The position numbers and the translations under genes are program-made. Shown in pieces: positions 54,588 to 63,928 of a stretch of DNA of 64,000 nucleotides. The notes beneath the pieces are model-generated. The model did not search any database. It was not told where the DNA came from and was given only the letters and a program-made list of their open reading frames with translations. The DNA is from JAFDZV01 sp964455525 (GTDB lineage Bacteria > Bacteroidota > Ignavibacteria > OLB7). How positions within the stretch are numbered: the stretch's first letter is position 1; the number at the start of each line of letters is the position of its first letter. The stretch lies in the NCBI GenBank assembly GCA_964455525.1, contig CAYVWR010000005.1, forward strand, positions 124,001 to 188,000. The letters run 5' to 3'.

Positions 54588-56033
54588 CTATCTGGAGAGA
54601 TTCTTCAGAACGTAGTCGAGTGCCGCTGCCGATTCCACCTCGATATCGGGAGCTACCCCAACGCCATCGATACGATATCCATCGGCAGCATAATATTCTG
54701 CCGTGGGAATCGTAAGATACCAGCCATCCGACATCGGAAATTCCTCACCGTTCAGCATGGCCCCAGCGGTTTTCTGGCCGACGACAGTGCCAAGCCCATA
54801 CTGCTTTATCCCATAGACCAGGGGTTCGCAGGAGCTGGCAGTAAATTTGTTGGTCAGCACGAATAGTTTGCCTCGGTAGGGCTGTGCAGCCGGCAGCACC
54901 ATCAGGGAGATCCCATCGCGTTCGTGGATGCCCTTGAACAGCAGATCGACGTTGGCCTCGGTGAGGGACTGGAACTCGCTGTACTGCTCAACCGTGGGGG
55001 GGGCGGAGTTCTTCTCAAACCATTTATTGGTAACAAACACCCCTCCATACAGAGGGCGCTCGATCAGGTTCGATACCACCCGCATTGCCGATATATTCCC
55101 TCCGGTATTGCCCCGAAGATCCACGATCAGCGTTGAAGGGTTTTCTTTGATGATGCGCTCGAATATCTCGTCGATCTCCTTTCCTTCGCCGCTGAACGAT
55201 CGGATGACAAGATGAGCTACATTCCCTGGAAGTGACTTCAGGGTCATCCTGGCATTGGTGTCTCCATCGGAGACGTTCTCAAGCGCTGGGTCATCAGTTT
55301 TTCGGTAGAGGTTGTAGTGGGAGAAGGGGAGATCATCGCCATAGTGAAAAAAGCCGAAGATCAGATCAAGGTCGTCCTGGGATTGTGTGGCCAGCTCCAG
55401 CAGATCGGCTTTGAATGAACTCCATTGTTTCTCCTGCACGACCCTTTTGTTGTAGATCTTCTCTTCGGTAAGCAGAAGTGCGCGCTCAACGATGGCAGGA
55501 TAGTTATCCAGTGGCAATGTCGGCGTGGTTCGGACGCCTATAAAGCGCCCTTGTATGCTCCCTTTTCTGGTCAGAACTCCAGAGAGCTTCCCGCTGTCGA
55601 GCGTCCCTTGCAGTTTCAGCGGGCCAAGTGCCGAGATAAGCGTTGCCTCAAGATTGAAGCCATGAGGGGCAGGGACCATCCGTCCGTTCTTTAGATGGAG
55701 TATAGCACCATGTTCAAAGTAATCGGTGAACAATTTGGCCATCAGCAGCTCCCACCATCCGAGTATATCGTTTGCTGCTCCCCGCCTCGACTCTCCCTCG
55801 AACCGTTCGCCACTGCGCTCAATGGTCATAACCGTGCGCACATAACCGATATCGTTGCTGTTGATCTCCATCAACCACTGGCCGCTAAGCGGATCATCCG
55901 GCGAAGGCTGTAATGTACGGCTGGTGGATGCGCTGCACCCAGTGGATAAAGGTGCCATCAGCGATGTCAGAATGAGGAGTATGATCCCGCCCAGGTTTGC
56001 TGGGTGGTGCATGGAGGTATGAGTTGCAGCCAT
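54588..56033 (-). CDS. S41-family tail-specific peptidase, probable lipoprotein
   Basis: 481 residues from ATG 56033. The N-terminus has a hydrophobic export segment and a Cys (LTSLMAPLSTGCSAS) that may be lipidated, although the lipobox is imperfect. A beta-rich N-terminal region is followed by the S41 fold: LVIRSFSG, STLIVDLRGNTGGNISAM, KLFVLTNKFTASSCEPLVYGIKQYG with the nucleophile Ser region, and VGQKTAGAML with the Lys base. No PDZ domain is apparent. Role in envelope proteolysis is likely; substrate unknown. The open frame upstream of 56033 is not protein-like. Confidence 0.82.
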   Translation of the reverse strand: MAATHTSMHHPANLGGIILLILTSLMAPLSTGCSASTSRTLQPSPDDPLSGQWLMEINSNDIGYVRTVMTIERSGERFEGESRRGAANDILGWWELLMAKLFTDYFEHGAILHLKNGRMVPAPHGFNLEATLISALGPLKLQGTLDSGKLSGVLTRKGSIQGRFIGVRTTPTLPLDNYPAIVERALLLTEEKIYNKRVVQEKQWSSFKADLLELATQSQDDLDLIFGFFHYGDDLPFSHYNLYRKTDDPALENVSDGDTNARMTLKSLPGNVAHLVIRSFSGEGKEIDEIFERIIKENPSTLIVDLRGNTGGNISAMRVVSNLIERPLYGGVFVTNKWFEKNSAPPTVEQYSEFQSLTEANVDLLFKGIHERDGISLMVLPAAQPYRGKLFVLTNKFTASSCEPLVYGIKQYGLGTVVGQKTAGAMLNGEEFPMSDGWYLTIPTAEYYAADGYRIDGVGVAPDIEVESAAALDYVLKNLSR

Positions 56034-56971
56034 ATCAGATCTGGTACGGTTGATAATGTGACGACCGAATTTACGAACGTTCGCCATTGGTGAATGCCGG
56101 AGCCTGGTGGTTCTGGCCAGGCCTGAATGCCTCGTTGACTCGGTATGTCGTTGGCGATGCCGTATAACAGATGCATATTCTGCCACACGATTGTAGTGCA
56201 ACACAATGCGGGTGCGATATAGACCATGGAGTGGGTTCAAATCCATGGAGATGTGCCGTATCGGTTACCCGGAAACTACGCCATGCCTGCGATTGTTCCA
56301 ATTGTGATTGTATGAACATTGCTAGGAGGGACTGTGTGTAGTATTGGCTGGACCCTCTGCACGAATATGGCCCGGATCGGGTTATGGGGATACGCATAAC
56401 ACCCGGTGGAAACCACCTTTTCGGTGGGAATGCATTAGCAGAGCCTGCTTGGGGAAGCATCCCGTTGCATTCTCTGCGTAAGGTTGATTGTTCATGAATA
56501 TTTTTTTTATTTTGTGTAGTAGAATGCACTATATTCGCATTTGAGTATGCGCTCTTGGTTCGGTTGCAGCCATCACACGATCGAAGCGAAATCACGATGA
56601 CCTGATAGCCGGGGATTAACCGGATGATATACAGCTAAAGCCGATTTTGTAATAATTCCGGGTGTTCTATTTGTAGCTGAAGTGCCTGTGTGTCGCCTTG
56701 TATCTACGCTGTACAGTGTAATTACCACCATTACAACTCTATCTCATCAGGAAGAGCGTTTGTTGCCATCATATGGGAAGATAGTGGCAGAATCAGGACT
56801 TCTGCGATAAGAACAGGGCGTCGTGCCAAAGGTTTTCGCTCGCTGTTCTATACGTGAATAATAGTATATACAAAAAGGTATCGGGCCGTCATCTTACCGG
56901 ATGGCAGGATGAGGCCGTATCCATGTGCTTTCCCCACACCATCATACCATATTCTTTAAGGAATCAAGCCA
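56034..56971 (+). promoter_or_regulatory. Long regulatory spacer before the peptide gene
   Basis: 938 bp without a supported gene. A T-rich element with TTTG (56511-56514) and TATATTCG (56530-56537) is promoter-like. TGTAAT (56717-56722) and ATTACA (56730-56735) form an inverted repeat with 7-bp spacer, a possible operator. The sequence after about 56480 is AT-richer. Confidence 0.35.
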
Positions 56972-57247
56972 ATGGCATTTACAGATGTCCGCGACACACA
57001 GATCGCAGTACGGCAGTTCAGTCTCTCCAATGGTGTTTCCGTTGCTGACCTTCAGCGGAGGATCACCAGTCTCAATATCAACGATGCTGGTGCTGTTCAG
57101 GCAGAAGTAAAGCGCTGCAATAATCGTTGCAATGGCAATGACGTTGATGTCAGCGTGAAGACCCTTGCTCTTACTCCGGATGGCACCGGCCAGCTTCCCA
57201 GCCAGACCTTTTCGGTGAAGTTCAAGATCGTGAGCGATGCACAATAA
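56972..57247 (+). CDS. Small protein, candidate RiPP precursor
   Basis: 91 residues, ATG with AAGGA 10 nt upstream. No signal peptide. The first ~46 residues (MAFTDVRDTQIAVRQFSLSN…) could be a leader; in the middle is K47-R48-C49-N50-N51-R52-C53-N54, with two Arg-Cys pairs; the end is beta-like (TFSVKFKIVSDA). It has no match I recognise. It precedes, on the same strand, an RRE-arginase and an RRE-acyltransferase, enzymes expected to modify a peptide; hence the precursor proposal. It could also be an unrelated small structural protein. Confidence 0.5.
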   Translation: MAFTDVRDTQIAVRQFSLSNGVSVADLQRRITSLNINDAGAVQAEVKRCNNRCNGNDVDVSVKTLALTPDGTGQLPSQTFSVKFKIVSDAQ

Positions 57248-57637
57248 GTGCCATGGTCGGTTATCACCGTCTGTGCGCTTGATGATATGTAGCGGATAGT
57301 GCCGCATGATCTGATGCTCGCCCTGCTCCATTCCCCGGAGTATTGCCGGAGTTCGCGTTAATGCAATTGCCTCGGCGGCTGTATGACGTGGGAGATGTAG
57401 CCGAGCCAGGGATATGCCCAAAGGGCCCGGGCATGGTGGCGGTGTTCGTTGCATATCGATCGGTTCATACCGAACCGGCCGATCATGATGGGACGGTGGC
57501 TGGCAGAGTGAACCCACCTGGCATATACGTGGGGAAAGCTTTGCTGGAAGAGGGGGCACAAACCCGCCACCGTCCCTTGTGGTCAGCACGATATAACACC
57601 GATTCAACCACCATCGATATCCTGAATACAAAAGACC
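57248..57637 (+). other. Spacer between peptide and arginase genes
   Basis: 390 bp. Frames here (for example 57343 onward) are not protein-like in composition, and no second precursor with a related leader was seen. It may carry the arginase promoter. Confidence 0.3.
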
Positions 57638-58870
57638 ATGGGAGAGCGATATCTGAAATCTCCTGCATTGATACTGTCAGAGGAGAGAGATGGGCAGTAC
57701 ATCCTGGCGGATATCATCACCCGGAAGATGTACGAGTTCGATTCCGGGGCGTACAGGGTGCTGAACCTGCTGGAACTTCCCGGAACCATCGACGATGTAA
57801 TGGCGGCGATTCCTGCGGTCGATCCTGAAGAGCTGCATAACTACCTGCGTTACCTGAAAGATATTGCGGTGCTTATCGATCCCGATGATGACAAGCAACG
57901 CGACTTTGTGCAGATGTCCCGTCCTGCCATTCGGATGTTTGGCGCACCGGAGTATGACGAATCATCGGATGGAAGTGGTCTTGTGGTGGTTGGAATCCCA
58001 TTCGGCCGGGGAAACCCCTTGCCAAACTTCACCGACGGTACGCCACAGGTGCTGAGAAATCTGACCAATGCACTGAATATCGATCTCCGTTCCATAGAGT
58101 ATTCCTCCACGCTTTCGGAGCTATACGATGCCGATGTCGATTTCTCCGATCTTCAGAAAAGCATTGCCGGTAAACTCCTGAACGACTACGGTGATCTCTT
58201 TGTGCACCCGCATGAGCCTGCGCGGAACGTGTATCACCGTATAGAGCTTCTTGCCGGAAGCCTTTTCAAGAGCAACCAGCGACCGGTGTTTATCGGCGGC
58301 GATCACTCCATATCCTATCCCATCATCAAGGCATGCAGCGCTTCCCACGAGAATCTGCATATCATTCACCTTGATGCGCACACCGATACATATTTCCATC
58401 GTGCCGATAGTCTCTATAACGTGGCGTCCCATCATCATGGGAATTTTGCCGCGCGCTGCCTTGAGCTGCCGAATGTGCATGCGATGTACCAGTTCGGGAT
58501 ACGCGGGGTGAATAATATCGGGGAATCGCTCGCGCATGAGAAGCAACATGTCTGGTTCATCGGGGAAGCACGGAATATTCTCTCCGGTCGGCGGCCGCTC
58601 CAGCTTCCTGACGATGTTCCCTATTACGTAACGGTTGATATAGATGTGCTCGATCCAGCACAGGCGCCCGGCACAAATTCACCGGTACCCGGTGGGCTGA
58701 CATACACGGAGTTGTTCCGTCTGCTGTCACTGCTGCTCACTGGCAAGTCTATCGTCGGTATGGATCTGGTAGAGATAGATGCGCACAAGGACACGAACAA
58801 TTGCACGGTGCAGACCGGCCTGGAGCTTCTGCTGTTCCTTATGAGTTTCATGCGATGTGAGGCTGAATAA
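57638..58870 (+). CDS. Peptide-arginase-like ureohydrolase with N-terminal PqqD-like domain
   Basis: 410 residues. Residues ~6-82 (LILSEERDGQYILADIITRKMYEFDSGAYRVLNLLELPGTIDDVMAAIP, then LRYLKDIAVLID) have the strand-helix layout of a PqqD-like RiPP recognition element. The rest is a complete arginase fold with all metal-ligand motifs: GGDHS 220-224, LDAHTD 245-250, DIDVLDP 334-340, SPVPGG 348-353 and MDLVEID near 375. Free-arginine enzymes do not carry such a domain, whereas arginases acting on peptides (OspR of the landornamide pathway) turn Arg into Orn within a precursor. I infer Arg-to-Orn conversion in a peptide, most likely the product of the upstream gene. Confidence 0.75.
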   Translation: MGERYLKSPALILSEERDGQYILADIITRKMYEFDSGAYRVLNLLELPGTIDDVMAAIPAVDPEELHNYLRYLKDIAVLIDPDDDKQRDFVQMSRPAIRMFGAPEYDESSDGSGLVVVGIPFGRGNPLPNFTDGTPQVLRNLTNALNIDLRSIEYSSTLSELYDADVDFSDLQKSIAGKLLNDYGDLFVHPHEPARNVYHRIELLAGSLFKSNQRPVFIGGDHSISYPIIKACSASHENLHIIHLDAHTDTYFHRADSLYNVASHHHGNFAARCLELPNVHAMYQFGIRGVNNIGESLAHEKQHVWFIGEARNILSGRRPLQLPDDVPYYVTVDIDVLDPAQAPGTNSPVPGGLTYTELFRLLSLLLTGKSIVGMDLVEIDAHKDTNNCTVQTGLELLLFLMSFMRCEAE

Positions 58871-59090
58871 CCGGATGGCATCGCTGCCATCTACCCGACT
58901 ATGCTCGCAGATCAAGTGGGCGCTCCGATCTGTCCGAATTTTTTCTCCGACGATCCGCTCGGTATGCGATCACCCGAGAGAAATCCACCATAGCGTATCC
59001 GATCGGCTTTATCGATATCCACAGGATGTTTTCCGGCAGTGGCCAGGCAATGCCAACGGCAGATACTTCTCCACATCGAAAACTGAAACC

Positions 59091-60293
59091 ATGAACATTC
59101 CCTATGAGCCTTTTGATGATTCATTCTCCTATCTGGAATGGATCGTTGCAGCGCGGCAGACAGTCTATGACTACGATATATCGACATCATCCGAGCTTTC
59201 TACGGCGTTCGACTTCATATCCGCCAATCTGGAGACATTCCTTCCGACGCTTCCAAAGGATCAGCATCTAACCTTCTGTAAAGAGGTGAAGTGGCATCAG
59301 ATATGGGCAGCACATGACCAGCACGAATTCCACCTGACAAGAAATACACAGGTGGTAGATCGATCCGGTTTGCTCGAATCATTGAAGGGAGGGGAGCAGG
59401 CGGCGATCTTCTGTACCTATCATGTCGGCTCGTACAGGCTTCTTAATATGATGCTCTACGATAAGGGTATTCCTTTCTCTCTCCTTGCCGATAATGAATT
59501 TGTCACCGCGCAGGGAGAGGATTCGCGTAGCGGTGCACGGCGGTTACAGCAGGAATACTTAGGAGTCGATCCGGTGGAGCTTGAGATCATCGATGCCGAA
59601 AATCCGTCAGGTGCGCTGCGATCGCTCCGTAGATTGAAGAGCAATCGATCGCTTCTGGTCTATATCGACGGAAACACCGGTGTTGGAGGGCATTTTCAGG
59701 ACCGCGAAAAATTTGTCGATGTGGAGTTTTTCTCGCGCCCTATATATGCCCGGAAAGGAGTTGCGTTCCTGGCATATGCGGCCGGCGTTCCCATCATCCC
59801 CGCCATATGTGTCCGCACCGGCTGGTTGCAGCGTACGATGTATTTCCTGGAGCCTATCGTTCCTGACCGGAGTATAACACGGGATGAGTTCTGCATGTCG
59901 GCGACACAAACCCTGTATGCCAATCTGGAGAGCTATCTCCGTAGCGACCCCGAGCAATGGGAAGGGTGGATGTATGTTCACAAATTTCTGAATACCGAGA
60001 AACTGATGCAGCAGCATGCAAAGGATACACCAGTGGAAAACAAACCCATATTCGATGTACAGGCACGTTACCGCTTCAATGATGAGCGGTTTGCACTGTT
60101 GATGTTGTCCGAAGAGGATTTTCTGTTCGACCGCCGGACGTTCCAGACCTATCCCTTGGATGATACCTTGAAACAGGTGCTGAACGCCTTCAAGGAGCCA
60201 AAGATGTTCTCCGAGCTGAAGTTCCACGGCTTCACCGTCACCGAGGAGGCTATCAACGATCTGCTGGTCCAGGATCTCATTAAAATCTCATAA
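59091..60293 (+). CDS. LpxL/HtrB-like acyltransferase with C-terminal PqqD-like domain
   Basis: 400 residues from ATG 59091; 220 bp separate it from the arginase gene. Residues ~95-300 follow the lysophospholipid/lipid A acyltransferase fold: AAIFCTYHVGSYRLLN (motif I), VYIDGNTG, VEFFSRPIYARKGVAFLAYAAGVPIIPA (motifs III/IV), PEQWEGWMYVHKF. In motif I H111 is present, but the acid of HX4(D/E) is replaced by R116. Residues ~330-400 (FALLMLSEEDFLFDRRTFQTYPLDDTLKQVLNAF, ending LLVQDLIKIS) resemble a PqqD-like/RRE or winged-helix module. No membrane helix. The likely task is fatty-acylation of a peptide side chain rather than of lipid A. Confidence 0.68.
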   Translation: MNIPYEPFDDSFSYLEWIVAARQTVYDYDISTSSELSTAFDFISANLETFLPTLPKDQHLTFCKEVKWHQIWAAHDQHEFHLTRNTQVVDRSGLLESLKGGEQAAIFCTYHVGSYRLLNMMLYDKGIPFSLLADNEFVTAQGEDSRSGARRLQQEYLGVDPVELEIIDAENPSGALRSLRRLKSNRSLLVYIDGNTGVGGHFQDREKFVDVEFFSRPIYARKGVAFLAYAAGVPIIPAICVRTGWLQRTMYFLEPIVPDRSITRDEFCMSATQTLYANLESYLRSDPEQWEGWMYVHKFLNTEKLMQQHAKDTPVENKPIFDVQARYRFNDERFALLMLSEEDFLFDRRTFQTYPLDDTLKQVLNAFKEPKMFSELKFHGFTVTEEAINDLLVQDLIKIS

Positions 60294-60516
60294 AACACCG
60301 CAGAAATTCCAGGGCTTCGAGGGGTGTGGGTATGAAATAGAACGGGGAGGGATGCGCCTTTCTCCTTCGCCGTGCTCTATCCGGTGGTATCTGGAAGTCG
60401 GCTCAGCCGAGCAGATGGGGAGGTGTCTGTTGTTATGATATCGGCAGCATGGGGGAGTGATGATACGGGAAGGCCCGTCCTATCTCTCCCTGCTGCTCTA
60501 CGATGCCCGCCAATAC

Positions 60517-61029
60517 TTACTCCATCGGCTCAACTGTAAGATCATCGAATCCCATCCTTATGCGGATATCCTGGTTCGGTTCAACACGCACACGGTGCTG
60601 GCCGTCGTTGAAATAGTTTACGAAGATGAGCGCTCCAACAGTCGAGGACCGCAGTGGAATGGCAACCGTGGTATCCTGCCCGGGAATCCACTCCCAGTCA
60701 TATGCTTCATACATGGAGTTGGCTCGCTCCTCTCCTGCAATCTGTGCCCGCGAGGTGTACCATTGCTTTGCGGAGAGTGCCAGCAGCTTTTTGAACATAT
60801 CGTCATCGTAGACATACAGCATCGTCATTGCCAGAGGAAATTCATTATTGGCCGCCGAATCGATGATGATATGCAGATCCATCTTTTCCCCAAAGAGGGA
60901 TCGGGTTGCTATTCCCACCGCGCATGATGCAAGCCCTGATGCGAGCAGCGCCAACAGCAGGAAAAGCAGGAACGTTCGGCCTTGGGAATATGCTGACCGG
61001 ACAACAGGACTATGTCGCTTGATTCTCAT
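60517..61029 (-). CDS. Type VI secretion lipoprotein, TssJ-like
   Basis: 170 residues with a lipoprotein signal: GRTFLLFLLLALLASGLASC, lipobox LASC. The mature part is beta-sandwich-like: DLHIIIDSAANNEFPLAMTMLYVYDDDMFKKLLALSAKQWY, then TTVAIPLRSSTVGALIFVNYFND. The L-x-V-x-V-YxLxxxxxF logic is that of TssJ, the outer-membrane lipoprotein of the membrane complex. Start ATG 61029 chosen as the one giving a signal peptide. Divergent from tssK, 1.5 kb apart. Moderate certainty. Confidence 0.55.
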   Translation of the reverse strand: MRIKRHSPVVRSAYSQGRTFLLFLLLALLASGLASCAVGIATRSLFGEKMDLHIIIDSAANNEFPLAMTMLYVYDDDMFKKLLALSAKQWYTSRAQIAGEERANSMYEAYDWEWIPGQDTTVAIPLRSSTVGALIFVNYFNDGQHRVRVEPNQDIRIRMGFDDLTVEPME

Positions 61030-62581
61030 GCGTTCTCCCGGGCATGGTTTCACCGATTGCATGGTTGGCAGTATCACATCAATATACAGAGATGGTTCCT
61101 ATCTATCGGCTCCTCCTGTTCCGATAGGGGTGCCTTCTGGGGCTGGAAGCGCCCGGAAGGATGCCGGGGGCCGGTCGCTGTTACCCTCCTATCCACCTCT
61201 CCTGTATTCTGAATGTCCCAGGTTGATGGGGAGGGCAAGGAGTGCCTTCCCACCGCTCATCAGTCCGTATTGCAGCAGCCGGTCGGGCCACAATGTGGTG
61301 GCGTTGATGATCGGATAGTGCAGAATAGTGTCCGATCGTAGTGCCCTGGCACGCAGGGATATGATTGGTTCAGGGAGGTGGCCTGGCCGGCATTGCGGGG
61401 CGGGCCACAGGCGCAGGGATGCCTGGAGTGCCTGGCATGGTGCCATTCTATACCGATAGGGCGGAGAGTGCCGGAGAGCTTTTTAGTTTTTTTTTGCACG
61501 GCTTGGAATCTTTAGTATATTCCTCCGCTTTTATTGGAAGAGGTTCCTCCCCAAGTGTTCTCTTTTGAATCTGCCGCATCACCCTGGCACCTATGTGTCG
61601 CGTATCGAACAGTATAAGGCTCCGGTAGAAATACATGATCTGCATACTATAATGGATGTATGCCATCTGCCGTGGCTGGATACAAGAGCTGTCCTGATGA
61701 TGGGTTGCCAAGTGACCTAGGCTTGCTGAGCCGGACAGTTATTGCGTATCATTGTTCTGGTACGGGCCGAGATGGGCAGGCATCTCCGTGCTTCCCCATG
61801 CGTTAGATCCTTTCGTAACCCGTGCTCTCCACTATATCCAAATAGCCTATAGTCTGGTATGGTTGCGGGGGCCTTGTCTACAAGGGCGTGCCGTTGTGAT
61901 ATGCAAAATTGGTGTGGCGGTCTACCTGATCTTGAATTCTATCTGGTTGTTATGCAGGCATGCAATGGCGTTCTCGGCAATTGAGGGCGATTCTGCGTGT
62001 CCCGGAGTTGTATCGGCTGCGGGAAATTGGTGAATATCGTGCCGAACATGGCTTTCCTGATAGGATAGATCGGTGGCCCGAAATTATATGGCCGGAACAT
62101 TTCCATCTATCGGGTGGTAAGGTCCCTGTGTTCTGTGTGTGCCTGCAACATACTTACAATCCTTTAGCGCGCTAATATGTATGGAGCAATACATGTCATG
62201 CGCTAGCTGTGTGTGATCGGCCATGATCGCGATATAGTTCTGGCAAGGTAGTATGGCGAGTGCAGGATGTCCTGCTTGTATGGGGTGGAGAGATTTTGTT
62301 TGGTCCGTAGCCGCCAATGGAATTGTGTGTGATTTGCCACGATGTGGATGGGTAGTGTCGTCTGCTGAATAATAAACGGTGTGTGTGAATATAGATTCCC
62401 CGATCTATAACGGTAGAAGACAAGATCCCAAACGTCGCCGAATAATACATCCACAAAAACGCATTTCTATATTATCCGCCATACGCATAGTGCCATGCGT
62501 ATTATCGCATAAGATCGTAGTGGCGGGGCGCTGCCATTGTATGCATGGGATCGGATATCAGAGCCTTTTAAACGGAAGACG
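61030..62581. other. 1.5-kb spacer with an orphan promoter
   Basis: No gene was supported. A T9 run (61487-61495) ends in TTTG (61493-61496), followed after exactly 19 bp by TATATTCC (61516-61523), a good Bacteroidota-type promoter pointing right, about 1 kb before tssK. Frames downstream of it are short and unlike proteins. The sequence from 62180 is AT-richer. It may give a long leader or a non-coding RNA. Confidence 0.35.
62481..62502. promoter_or_regulatory. Inverted repeat upstream of tssK
   Basis: ATACGCAT (62481-62488) and ATGCGTAT (62495-62502), perfect over 8 bp with a 6-bp spacer, 80 bp before the tssK start. Operator or RNA hairpin. Confidence 0.35.
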
Positions 62582-63919
62582 ATGATAATTGAAGGTCAGA
62601 TACTCCCTGACGCCATTCAGTGGCATGAGGGGATGCTTCTTGTACCGCAGCATTTTCAGCAGATGTCGTTGCGATACGAGTCGCTTCTACATTATCATAC
62701 CATGCTGGTTGCCCCATTTCACTGGGGGGTACGGAGGATGGTCTACGATCCATCGCTGCTTGTGGGCGGGATCTTCCGGTTGCGAGAGATCGAAGCTGTA
62801 ATGCCGGATGGGCTGCTTGTATCGTTGCTGGACGGCGATGCTCACGATGTACAGCTCGATCTCACCCAGTTCATTGACCAGATGAGACAAGGGCCGGTTA
62901 CGATCCATCTGGCCGTTGTCGCACGCCGCCCCGCCATGGCCGCGCAGAACGGCAATGAACAGGCGCGCTATCGCTCCACATCAGGCGATGATGTGGTCGA
63001 CGAAAACACCGGGGATGGCTGGGTGCAGATCCCACGTCTCATCCCACGGCTTGTGCTGATCGCCGGTGATAGCCCACCATCGCGCTATATCTCGTTCCCG
63101 GTCGCGAAGATCGCCTATAGAAGCGATCTCTTCATGGTTACCGACTACATTCCTCCCACTCTTGTCGTTCCTCTGCAATCGGATCTCGGCCTGCTCTGTT
63201 CGCGTATTGCCCAGTTGCTCCGTGAAAAGGCCACATTTCTTGCCGAGGAGATCCGGTCCCACGAGTACGATATGGGGTCGGCGCTCGTTCTGGAGAACAC
63301 TTCCAAGATTCAGAGCCTGGTCGAAGGGCTTCCTACCATCGAGGCGCATCTTTATACCGGAGTTTCCCATCCCTTCGCACTGTATCATTCCCTCTGCCTT
63401 ATTGCCGGCCATGTGGCCACGCTTGGCAGAGCGCGCGTGCCGCCGGTCTTTGCCCCGTACGACCATAATAACCTTCGCGCGACATTCGCCTCGGTACACG
63501 AGTATATCGTCAGGATGATCGAGGAAGGTATTCATGAGTCGTTCCTGCGGCTGCCGTTTATGTTTGGCAGCGGGATCTTCTTCCGTATGATCGACCGGGC
63601 ATGGGTTGCAAAGAAAACCCTGCTGATCGGCGTGCGCGGGAAGAACAAGGTGAAGGAAAAACAGGTGATGGCATGGATGGAAGAGGTGCTGATCGGCTCG
63701 GAACCCACCATACGTTCACTCCGTGAGCGTCGCATTCTCGGTGCGCGAAGGCGGTACTCCGAGGCAGGCGAGAGAGATATCGTGGGTCCGGGACTGATGG
63801 CGTTTGAGATCGATGTCACGCCGGAGTTCATCCAGGGCGATCAGCCGTTGCAGATCGTGGATATGAACGGTTCCGGTGGGGTCGTGGAGGAGATCGTTCT
63901 GTTTATACCAAAGGAGTAG
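62582..63919 (+). CDS. tssK: Type VI secretion baseplate protein TssK
   Basis: 445 residues from ATG 62582. The N-terminal shell domain shows the family signature WHEGMLLVPQHFQQMSLRYESLL and FHWGVRRMVYDPSLLVGGIFRLREIEAVMPDGLLV; the four-helix middle includes LLCSRIAQLLREKATFLAEEI, VEGLPTIEAHLYTGVSHPFALYHSLC; the C-terminal receptor domain ends VEEIVLFIPKE. TssK joins the baseplate to the membrane complex (TssL/M). It looks like the classical T6SSi form known mainly from Proteobacteria. The next gene begins 9 bp after its stop. Confidence 0.9.
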   Translation: MIIEGQILPDAIQWHEGMLLVPQHFQQMSLRYESLLHYHTMLVAPFHWGVRRMVYDPSLLVGGIFRLREIEAVMPDGLLVSLLDGDAHDVQLDLTQFIDQMRQGPVTIHLAVVARRPAMAAQNGNEQARYRSTSGDDVVDENTGDGWVQIPRLIPRLVLIAGDSPPSRYISFPVAKIAYRSDLFMVTDYIPPTLVVPLQSDLGLLCSRIAQLLREKATFLAEEIRSHEYDMGSALVLENTSKIQSLVEGLPTIEAHLYTGVSHPFALYHSLCLIAGHVATLGRARVPPVFAPYDHNNLRATFASVHEYIVRMIEEGIHESFLRLPFMFGSGIFFRMIDRAWVAKKTLLIGVRGKNKVKEKQVMAWMEEVLIGSEPTIRSLRERRILGARRRYSEAGERDIVGPGLMAFEIDVTPEFIQGDQPLQIVDMNGSGGVVEEIVLFIPKE

Positions 63920-63928
63920 GTTCCCTCC

